In this document: positions 57,373 through 64,000 of the stretch, piece by piece
Numbering within the stretch: the first letter of the stretch is position 1
Layout: each line of letters starts with the position of its first letter
IMG/VR virus record: IMGVR_UViG_3300009151_000044
Span: 30,009-94,008 of that record
DNA: 64,000 nt
Direction: 5' to 3' (one strand)
From: a virus
Notes under the pieces: model-generated
The model's database searches: none
What the model was told of the DNA's origin: nothing
Seen by the model: only the letters and a program-made list of their open reading frames with translations
Program-made: the position numbers and the translations under genes

Positions 57373-57603
57373 TTAACTTACATTTATCAATTTGTCAAGA
57401 TCTTTATTACGAGAATTCATCATTTTTTCGTATTCTCGCAGTCTGCGGTTCGCCATTTCGGCCTTATAAGTATCCAGCATCATAGCAACTTGTTGTTGTA
57501 GCTCAAAATTGTATGTGCTGAAATACTTACGAGTTAGATCGTTAATTTTAGATTCAATTTCCGAATCCTTAAATTGACTAAGGTCGCCTGCTAGTGGATG
57601 CAT
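57373..57603 (-). CDS. Conserved T4-like phage protein
   Basis: 76 residues beginning MHPLAGDLSQFKDSEIESKI and ending YEKMMNSRNKDLDKLINVS. It is helical and charged, probably coiled. I recognise the MHPLA.DLS..KD.E and EKMM.SR.KDLD patterns from T4-like cyanophages, where it lies near structural genes; function unknown. It starts just after the adhesin gene and precedes the polymerase III-like fragment. Confidence 0.7.
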   Translation of the reverse strand: MHPLAGDLSQFKDSEIESKINDLTRKYFSTYNFELQQQVAMMLDTYKAEMANRRLREYEKMMNSRNKDLDKLINVS

Positions 57604-57606
57604 AGG

Positions 57607-59466
57607 TTAAGCAAATACTGCGCCGTTATTGCCAATACAGAACCATTTGGCATTAATGTATTGTAACGTACAAGCAGTACCAACTCCGGTAAATGCTACA
57701 GTACCGGCTCCGCCCCAAGCTGGGCTAGTTACAGTTATAGTCATAGTGTTGTTACCAGCATCGAGCATGAACGATTTGACCTGACCATCTCTCCCATCGG
57801 CTAATGTAGCTGTTTTAGGTGAGCTATTGGCGGTAAAGTATGATACTGATTTGGCTCGATCAACAACATGTGTTGACACTAACAATTCGCTTCCGGTATA
57901 GTAATACGTGCCGACACTAATTGGATATGCCGCACCAATCAATGAAGTGTCAATACTTACTTGAGTAGCGTAAAGAAATAATATCTTTGGGGTATCAGTA
58001 GTTACTCTTAGTTCAACATACGCACCGGCTGTTCCGGCTGTTCCGTTGATTGTTACACCTTGTGTATATGCTGTAATTGATGACGGAACAACGGTATCAG
58101 CAGTAGTTGAAAAACGTAATGGAGCATTAGCATTCGATGAATGGCTAATATCAAAGTGATATTTTTTGCCCACTGAAAATTCTAAATCAAACTCGTCTCC
58201 TGCATCTGTTCTTAACGCTATGCCGTTTAAGAAAAATACATCTTGATTGCCAGCACCGTTGTCATCGACTGTAACTACGTAAGTAACTAAATCTACATTG
58301 TTAGACCAAGTTTGCGTTCCTGCGTCATATCTTAGCGCATCACCATTGGCCGGCGACACAATATTAACGTCAGTAACATCATTAAGATTGTTGTTAGCAT
58401 TAATCCAATTAGCCCCGTCGTATTTTAAAATTTGATTAGCAACTAATCCAGTAGCAGTATCAACGTTAGAAATATCATTAATGTTAGCAATAGTTATGCT
58501 AGTAGTTGATAGTGAAGTATTACCCTCAACTGTAAGATTTCCTTTAATTACAACTTCGTTTGTAGTTGTGGTACCTAATATAACATTACCACCTACGTTT
58601 AATCGTTTAGCAACGCCTACTCCACCGGCAATTATTACAGCACCAGTTGTTTTAGAAGTTGACTCAGTAGTACCAGCTACTCCTAATTCCAATCCAATGC
58701 GAGCACTTTTAGCGATACCAACGCCACCGCTTATTTTAACTGCTCCAGTAGATGGTGAAGTTGATTCAGTTGTTCCGGTTGCGTTTAAAATGCCGCCAAC
58801 AGTTACATTACCAAACGAAGTAATTAATTCACCTAGCGTAGTGTAGTTACCTAATACTCGCATGAATACGGTGATACCATTATATGTCCATACATCAACT
58901 ACTGTATGAACTGGATCGGTTACTCCGGGTGTATATCCGGTTAACGTAACAGTTTGATTTATCACACCATTTGCTTGATCAAATACTACACTGCCACCGC
59001 TATTTGAAAATTGTACAGTCCATGCGCTAGCCCCATTACTGACTAAATGAATGCGCATACTAGTAAATTGTGCCGGATTAGTTTTCCAATTAGCAAATGT
59101 AATTAATGAATTTTGAGATATTTTAAAAACTTGTAGGGCACCAGAGTTTTCATTAACACCGCTGAAATGTATAGTATGCTGACTACCAGTAAATGTAGTT
59201 TCGCCCGCATCCGGTACCAAGCCGTTAAAATTACTGTACAATCCGTTCTTAATAGTGCTACCTAACAAATCGTTTGTTACAGTAGCAGTTCCAGCTCCTA
59301 GCGTTGCTTTTAGTACTGCTTTTAATTGTAGATCAGACAGGTCTGACTGGGCAGTTTCTAAAGAAGCTTTTATTGCGGCAAAATTTCCACGAAATCCTTC
59401 GCTGTCGTTATCCTGGCCAGCAATCGGAAATGCTTCGTTAATTGCGCCATAATTTAAATTGCTCAT
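57607..59466 (-). CDS. Adhesin/tail-fibre protein with repeated AGGVGVA motifs
   Basis: 619 residues. N-terminus MSNLNYGAINEAFPIAGQDN resembles the start of the neighbouring 171-residue gene in plan. The centre has repeats such as KISGGVGIAKSARIG and IIAGGVGVAKRLNVGG, each with TESTS, typical of fibre shafts of marine myophages. The C-terminal part is beta-rich. A late promoter motif lies 30 nt upstream. A trimeric structural fibre is likely. Confidence 0.75.
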   Translation of the reverse strand: MSNLNYGAINEAFPIAGQDNDSEGFRGNFAAIKASLETAQSDLSDLQLKAVLKATLGAGTATVTNDLLGSTIKNGLYSNFNGLVPDAGETTFTGSQHTIHFSGVNENSGALQVFKISQNSLITFANWKTNPAQFTSMRIHLVSNGASAWTVQFSNSGGSVVFDQANGVINQTVTLTGYTPGVTDPVHTVVDVWTYNGITVFMRVLGNYTTLGELITSFGNVTVGGILNATGTTESTSPSTGAVKISGGVGIAKSARIGLELGVAGTTESTSKTTGAVIIAGGVGVAKRLNVGGNVILGTTTTNEVVIKGNLTVEGNTSLSTTSITIANINDISNVDTATGLVANQILKYDGANWINANNNLNDVTDVNIVSPANGDALRYDAGTQTWSNNVDLVTYVVTVDDNGAGNQDVFFLNGIALRTDAGDEFDLEFSVGKKYHFDISHSSNANAPLRFSTTADTVVPSSITAYTQGVTINGTAGTAGAYVELRVTTDTPKILFLYATQVSIDTSLIGAAYPISVGTYYYTGSELLVSTHVVDRAKSVSYFTANSSPKTATLADGRDGQVKSFMLDAGNNTMTITVTSPAWGGAGTVAFTGVGTACTLQYINAKWFCIGNNGAVFA

Positions 59467-62240
59467 ATTGTTATCCTATCGTTTCTAAATATAAGGTATT
59501 TATCCCCTATCTCTTCACCTACTGCATCAATTATATATCGATCAGAGGTGTAGTCTAATAATTTAAAATCAAAGCCACTAAACTTGATGTTTAATATTAT
59601 GTCATCTGCGGTACCTACTTTACAGTAGCAAAGTGGTACAGCTAACTGAAAATCTAATTCTTGTCGTGCGCCCGGTTGAATACTGCGCATCCATAACGGC
59701 AAGTAGTTGCGTTCTAATTCTAACGGTATCTGATTGCCTGAGTTATCTATCCTATAACTTGACTTAATACGATCTCTCCACAAGGAAATGCTACTAGGAT
59801 AATATGTACCTAAATTTGGGTTCGACACCTGATATACCGATTGATCAATACTTACTGACGTATCGGGGCGATTTGCTGGATTACCAACTTGTTCCATGCG
59901 AGCCCGTTTAGCAGCCGCCATGGGGTCGCTTAGACTATATCCAGCCGCCCAAATATCATTACTGGTATCAATGGTTATACTAGAAGAACGCAGTCCTAAG
60001 TTTTTTATAGTATCGGGCAGTACATTACCGTTTGGTTCTAATGGGTCAATCATTTGTACGTACACGACCTCGTATACTTTGTCATGAGTTCCTGGAATTA
60101 CAGCAGTAGCTTTCTTAACACTACTGAATTGAAATCTCTTGCGCTTATGGTTTAACCCCATTGCTGATACATAGGCCGCTGCCTCTGTAGTTTCAATTCC
60201 GGCAAAGATTAACATTGATAGCTCTTGTTGAATCCCAAAATTTTCATCGGTTGGTCTATAGATGCTTTCTGGAGTAAACACGCTGGCATTGTTAATAAAG
60301 CCCTTCCAACGAGATCGTTGATCTAATTTTAAGAATGGTTTAGTTTTTAAATTACCGTATATTGCGCGATTTGGAGTATCAACCGTGATTGAAAATGTTC
60401 TAGTAGTTGCGCTGTAGCCAAACTGATCTTTAGCTTCAACTGTAAACACAAATTTACGATCTATAGTAGTCTTACCGTTATCAAATGATGTAAATGTTTT
60501 TGTAGAAGTTTGTGGCGGCTGATCAAAAAATCTAGTGAGGCCCTGGTTACCAGGTTTATAAAATTGATTGGCCTTGCCAATAATTTCACCATCTTGCGTT
60601 AATCCTAGCCCCGGCGGTAGTCTTCCGTTGACTTTTGAATACAATACAGTTGCCCCAGTGATGCTAGTAGTGGCTTGTATTTTTAAAGTGGATACAAAAT
60701 TAGCATTAATTGATCCCAGATCGACCGGAGTAACCCATGACATCACGCTTTCGACTTCGCCTATCATACTGACGGTGAACACTCTTGGCGATCTTGCGTA
60801 TTCACCTTTATCTGAAAACCGTGTAGCAGTTACAGTGAATTTGTAATCTTTAGTAATCGCAGGCTGATACGGTGAAATACCATATATTTCAGCGGTAGCG
60901 ATATCAAAATTTAATCCTGGAGGTAGTTGACTTAAATCACCAATAAAGAAAGTTACCCCATCTGGCAACGCTAGCTGTAATGGTTCTACAACTGTTAACC
61001 TATATTCATTACTGCCCAATGAAGCCACATGAGATATATGATATTTTCTATAATCCGGAGTTGCTATCACTATGTCAGTTAGCGGATCAGTAATTGTAAA
61101 CAATCCACCAAATGTTAACCATTGACCTATTACTGGAGCAACAGGTGTATTTGTTACGGTAATGCTATGACCGTTAATTTTATTATCAGTATATAATTTA
61201 CTTAATGTAACTGCCGATATATCACTGTTTATTTCTTCTAATGAATAGATAACTTGGTCAGTGTCATATGTGTCTAATACTAATGTTATGTAATTGTTTG
61301 CTCTATGTAATCCAAGATTACTCTTAGTAAGCCATATCGGAGCACGTAGGTAGGTAGCATCTGCGGTAAACAAACTAGTACCATCTAATAATGAAACATT
61401 GTCTGATCTAAAATAATCGTCACCTACTACAAAGATAGCAAACTTTCTTTTTGACTTATATGAAATACTCGGAATAGTAGTGCCATTAATAGGATTAGTA
61501 GTATACGTGACAATGGTTTCCGGAGTCACATCACCGTCTGTAATACTAACTACGAATTCGTAATTTCTGTTTAGTTTCTTTGGTCTTGCCGCTGGTATAC
61601 TATAATCAAAAAATACAGTATCGTAAATATAGCTGTCGTACCCGTTTGTTGGGCGCGACCCGAAATCAAAAGCTACTGAATCATAGTACCCGTCATCATA
61701 TGTACCAGCCCCGTCTTGAGGTTTAATTGATAGCGCAGGCTCCACCCATCCTGTAATTTTACCATCGGGAGACAATGATAATCCTGGAGGTAACTGTCCG
61801 TCGTTGTCAGCAATGAAAAAACTTAATCTTTGACCTGCGGCAGTATCTCGATCAAATGCTTCAATTTGAAAATCTACATAACTCGAGTCTAACACAAAGT
61901 ATTGCAGATTATTTTGATTAACTGTTAATGATCCTGACGGGGTAATAAATTCAGGGTCATCAGGACCTTGGATAGTTATAAAAAATGTTCTGTCAGATAT
62001 CTGACCAAGTTTTTCTGCTCTAATACAAAATTCATAGATAGTATTTCTAGGAACTTCGTAAGGAGTTCCTATTATTTTTAATCCTGAGATTCTAAGACCA
62101 CCGGGAAGTTTTCCTGATATTACTCTAAAATTACTAACTCCTGCTGATAAATTAATAGGCAGCGTAAGTTCTAGAGTAGACCTTTCTTGGAATGTTCCAA
62201 AGGAGTATCCTGATAGTTCGGTCCATACTGCTAGTGCCAT
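59463..62240 (-). CDS. Large adhesin with He_PIG/Ig-like repeats
   Basis: 925 residues. Recurrent He_PIG-type signatures: LPGGLRISGLKIIGTP, LPPGLSLSPDGKITGWV, LPPGLNFDIATAEIYG and LPPGLGLTQDGEIIGK, each ending an Ig-like domain. Long beta-rich stretches separate them. It overlaps the next gene by 4 nt. Proteins of this type form extended rods on virions and bind host surfaces. No signal peptide or membrane segment. Confidence 0.8.
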   Translation of the reverse strand: MALAVWTELSGYSFGTFQERSTLELTLPINLSAGVSNFRVISGKLPGGLRISGLKIIGTPYEVPRNTIYEFCIRAEKLGQISDRTFFITIQGPDDPEFITPSGSLTVNQNNLQYFVLDSSYVDFQIEAFDRDTAAGQRLSFFIADNDGQLPPGLSLSPDGKITGWVEPALSIKPQDGAGTYDDGYYDSVAFDFGSRPTNGYDSYIYDTVFFDYSIPAARPKKLNRNYEFVVSITDGDVTPETIVTYTTNPINGTTIPSISYKSKRKFAIFVVGDDYFRSDNVSLLDGTSLFTADATYLRAPIWLTKSNLGLHRANNYITLVLDTYDTDQVIYSLEEINSDISAVTLSKLYTDNKINGHSITVTNTPVAPVIGQWLTFGGLFTITDPLTDIVIATPDYRKYHISHVASLGSNEYRLTVVEPLQLALPDGVTFFIGDLSQLPPGLNFDIATAEIYGISPYQPAITKDYKFTVTATRFSDKGEYARSPRVFTVSMIGEVESVMSWVTPVDLGSINANFVSTLKIQATTSITGATVLYSKVNGRLPPGLGLTQDGEIIGKANQFYKPGNQGLTRFFDQPPQTSTKTFTSFDNGKTTIDRKFVFTVEAKDQFGYSATTRTFSITVDTPNRAIYGNLKTKPFLKLDQRSRWKGFINNASVFTPESIYRPTDENFGIQQELSMLIFAGIETTEAAAYVSAMGLNHKRKRFQFSSVKKATAVIPGTHDKVYEVVYVQMIDPLEPNGNVLPDTIKNLGLRSSSITIDTSNDIWAAGYSLSDPMAAAKRARMEQVGNPANRPDTSVSIDQSVYQVSNPNLGTYYPSSISLWRDRIKSSYRIDNSGNQIPLELERNYLPLWMRSIQPGARQELDFQLAVPLCYCKVGTADDIILNIKFSGFDFKLLDYTSDRYIIDAVGEEIGDKYLIFRNDRITI
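59497..59504 (-). promoter_or_regulatory. T4-type late promoter motif
   Basis: GATAAATA on the minus strand followed by CCTTATAT, 30 nt upstream of the start at 59466; the motif lies inside the end of the larger adhesin gene. Confidence 0.5.
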
Positions 62241-62253
62241 GAATAGTCCTAAA

Positions 62254-62367
62254 TTAGTTTAACGCTACCCAACCACGCTGTGTGCGGTCAGTGCTTCCTT
62301 CAAATTCACTATTATCTAATGGAACTGCTCTTTGAGAGTTTATCCCCCTTCTTAATTGTAATGCCAT
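62254..62367 (-). CDS. Small structural-type protein, 37 residues
   Basis: It reads MALQLRRGINSQRAVPLDNS then EFEGSTDRTQRGWVALN, with TAGGAGAAGAAT immediately before the ATG. The beginning (ALQLRRG.N.QR) matches the first residues of fibre or structural proteins of marine T4-like phages, so this may be a shortened relative. It fills the 141-nt gap between two structural genes. Too short for usual ORF lists. Confidence 0.7.
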   Translation of the reverse strand: MALQLRRGINSQRAVPLDNSEFEGSTDRTQRGWVALN

Positions 62368-62381
62368 ATTCTTCTCCTACC

Positions 62382-62897
62382 TTAAAAGGTTCCTAAATCA
62401 AAAGTACTTGCGGTTGGAGCAGTAAATGTTCCAAAATCACCAAAGTTTGCGTTTAATGCAGTTTGAATTTGAGTATTAAGCGTTCTAACATCAAAGCCCC
62501 ATACTGTTGCTTTAATATCACCACTTGCGCCCGGGCTACCTGCTCCAATGACATTATAGCCATTTAGGCTCAAACTACCACCGAGTGTAGGACTGGTATC
62601 AGTTGATACTTCTACTACTGATGCTATATCAATAGTGGTAGCGTTGGCCGTCAGTGTAATTCCCGAGCTGCCAGTTAATGTTTTAAATTTTAATTTATTA
62701 TCAACGTGATTGACAAATACTGGGGTCCCGCTACCAAGATTTTCACCACCAATACCGGTAGCAAATGTGGCATTTATTAAATCAAATGTTCCGTTAACTT
62801 TAGTAAAAGCAGTGTTTAAATCGTCACCTGTGCCGTCGTTAGGGTACTTTCCTAATTTTAGTTTTAACTCGTCTGGTATTATAAATCCGTTTGCCAT
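62382..62897 (-). CDS. Putative structural protein
   Basis: 171 residues. N-terminus MANGFIIPDELKLKLGKYPN then DGTGDDLNTAFTKVN, a module common at the start of T4-like fibre proteins. The remainder is beta-rich (LTGSSGITLTANATTIDIAS; LGGSLSLNGYNVIGAGSPGA). No C-terminal receptor-type domain. A late promoter motif and a GGAAATAAC ribosome binding site precede it. Likely a short tail or fibre-linker protein. Confidence 0.7.
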   Translation of the reverse strand: MANGFIIPDELKLKLGKYPNDGTGDDLNTAFTKVNGTFDLINATFATGIGGENLGSGTPVFVNHVDNKLKFKTLTGSSGITLTANATTIDIASVVEVSTDTSPTLGGSLSLNGYNVIGAGSPGASGDIKATVWGFDVRTLNTQIQTALNANFGDFGTFTAPTASTFDLGTF

Positions 62898-62919
62898 GTT
62901 ATTTCCTTGCTCTATAGTA

Positions 62920-62927
62920 TATTTATC
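62920..62927 (-). promoter_or_regulatory. T4-type late promoter motif
   Basis: GATAAATA on the minus strand, 22 nt before the start at 62897, overlapping the stop of the protease gene. Confidence 0.6.
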
Positions 62928-63774
62928 AAGGGTTACGAACCGCGCTGATTAGCCAAAAGTCACTGCTCATATTTGTATCTTGTATTACGCCATATGGCAT
63001 ATAAAAGTAACCGTTATCACCCCAACTAGTTCCCCAACTGTTACGTACAATAAAACGTCCATTGGTCTTGCCTGCTACAGGCATAGTGTCATCATAGCCC
63101 ACGATACAAACAGCATGTCCACCTAATATCTGTTCAGTGGCTGTATTAGGAAAAGGCATCATTCCAGATCCTGCTTGGCCATGAGGAATATTCGCCCAGA
63201 TACCTTCAAAACTATCATACACTGTAAATCCTATAACAACAGGGTTACCGGCGGCTACTGCGTTTTTAACTGCGGCAAAATTTGTACAGCGTTGATAGCC
63301 TGTTACTTTACGTTTAAGAGCATCTGTATATGCAGGAGCCGGTGGTTTGGTAGCAAACTTACTGGTATTGTAAGGCCATAGTGTTTCTACCGGAGCACCT
63401 TTGGTATAACATACTTTGATGCCGTCACGTATGTAAGCGCCAGCATCGTAACGCACTGATCCTTCTAATACACGCTCTTCGTAATAGATAAACAAACGGC
63501 TTACATCTAATTGTTTGCCGCCTTTACGATCGATGAGTTCAATCTGTCCGGCTATAGCGTTACCAGTACATGAGCCAATGTTCCCTTGATCTTCAATGGG
63601 ACTACAGTAATTTCTTAGATCAACTACTGGTGCTAGTGTTAGTGCTGTGTTAAGTTGATACAAATGATCTCTAGCATCCGGAGGATCCGGTAGCCAGCGA
63701 TACTTGCCCAGTAGACTAGGATTAAAAATTCCCGCTACATTGATTGTTGATAAATTTACACCCGTTGTTTTCAT
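62926..63774 (-). CDS. Papain-like (C1) cysteine protease
   Basis: 282 residues. Gln63 and Cys69 in EDQGNIGSCTG form the oxyanion hole and nucleophile; His220 in GGHAVCIVGYD and Asn245 in RNSWGTSWGDNGYFYMPYG complete the triad. The N-terminal 50 residues include RWLPDPPDARDHLY, typical of secreted bacterial C1 peptidases, but no signal peptide is visible. It lies among adhesin genes, so it may be a virion-associated protease acting on surface proteins or on virion processing. Triad complete, so active. Confidence 0.93.
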   Translation of the reverse strand: MKTTGVNLSTINVAGIFNPSLLGKYRWLPDPPDARDHLYQLNTALTLAPVVDLRNYCSPIEDQGNIGSCTGNAIAGQIELIDRKGGKQLDVSRLFIYYEERVLEGSVRYDAGAYIRDGIKVCYTKGAPVETLWPYNTSKFATKPPAPAYTDALKRKVTGYQRCTNFAAVKNAVAAGNPVVIGFTVYDSFEGIWANIPHGQAGSGMMPFPNTATEQILGGHAVCIVGYDDTMPVAGKTNGRFIVRNSWGTSWGDNGYFYMPYGVIQDTNMSSDFWLISAVRNP

Positions 63775-63784
63775 ATTCGCTCCG

Positions 63785-64000
63785 TTAAATCCAACCAGTA
63801 CTACCAGCTACTTTAGCCCAAATAGGATCAGTACCGTCTGTGTAGTTGGCAATACAATAATAAAATTCTCCGCCAATTGAGTCAATAGCTACCATACCTT
63901 TTAAATCTCCAGCCTGCCCCTCTTTAGTTGTAGGCTTGGCCTGTAATGTTAATGTAGCACCTAATACACTAGTGCCAGCACTATTTTTAATATCACCACC
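63785..64000 (-). CDS. Tail-fibre protein, C-terminal part
   Basis: The last 71 residues of a gene that continues past the window end. They contain GATLTLQAKPTTKEGQAGDL, KGMVAIDSIGGEFYYCIANY and TDGTDPIWAKVAGS, a small beta domain common at the tips of fibre proteins in marine myophages. It is followed by 10 nt and the protease gene. The N-terminus lies outside, so the full length and type cannot be judged. Confidence 0.65.
   Translation of the reverse strand, partial: GGDIKNSAGTSVLGATLTLQAKPTTKEGQAGDLKGMVAIDSIGGEFYYCIANYTDGTDPIWAKVAGSTGWI

Noticed and set aside
58481-58846. 121-residue plus-strand frame
   Set aside because: Antisense to the AGGVGVA repeats of the adhesin gene; its regular Val/Pro pattern is explained by those repeats.
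1-64000. tRNA genes, insertion sequences, integrase, homing endonucleases
   Set aside because: None was recognised on either strand; intergenic gaps are short (largest about 165 nt) and contain promoters, hairpins or nothing notable.

Overview
The window is part of the genome of a large T4-like myovirus that infects a Gram-negative bacterium. The evidence is a T4-type replication set (family B DNA polymerase, gp45 clamp, gp44 clamp loader, flap nuclease, DsbA-like protein), PhoH, a GroES/gp31-like chaperonin, long tail-fibre genes, and T4-type late promoter motifs (NATAAATA or CTAAATA, about 20-30 nt before starts). Many small genes resemble conserved proteins of marine and freshwater T4-like phages. 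The DNA is AT-rich and very densely packed, with most neighbours overlapping by 1-40 nt (many ATGA couplings). No tRNA, CRISPR array, insertion sequence or integrase was seen. A GH19 endolysin with a holin-like protein and spanin candidates indicates a Gram-negative host; the host genus cannot be read from this sequence.

Layout. 1-13,119 (+): the end of a sedolisin-like peptidase, tail-fibre and adhesin genes (three paralogues share one N-terminal module), then glycosyltransferase-like genes, the last with near-identical internal repeats. 13,080-36,006 (-): early/middle genes: ThyX, a 2OG-Fe oxygenase, a MoxR ATPase with a VWA metallopeptidase, flap nuclease, a 7-deazaguanine set (QueE, FolE, QueD, DpdA), small metabolic enzymes, clamp, a truncated UDP-sugar dehydrogenase and DNA polymerase. 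36,118-53,881 (-): late genes: probable internal-head proteins including Dps and a 1,120-residue protein that appears to fuse three nucleotidyltransferase domains, then ClpA-peptide deformylase-DnaJ, the lysis genes and two structural-type genes. 54,046-54,762 (+): phoH with a structured leader. 54,788-57,603 (-): gp44, membrane peptides, GroES-like protein and a DNA polymerase III alpha fragment. 57,607-64,000 (-): adhesin/tail genes, a papain-like protease and a partial fibre gene.

How it works together. FolE, QueD and QueE would make 7-carboxy-7-deazaguanine and DpdA would insert a deazaguanine base into phage DNA, probably against restriction; no QueC is seen here. Sigma70-type promoters with 17-bp spacers (TTGACA/TTGACT and TATAAT) drive the early blocks. 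Several are interleaved with inverted repeats that look like the terminator of the preceding operon. Late motifs drive the head, lysis and tail genes.

Most notable: the triple nucleotidyltransferase fusion; a shared ELL/ELF N-terminal peptide on neighbouring late proteins, possibly a capsid-targeting signal; the phoH leader with two mutually exclusive hairpins, one hiding the ribosome binding site; and promoters built inside palindromes. All functional statements come from motif reading without database searches.
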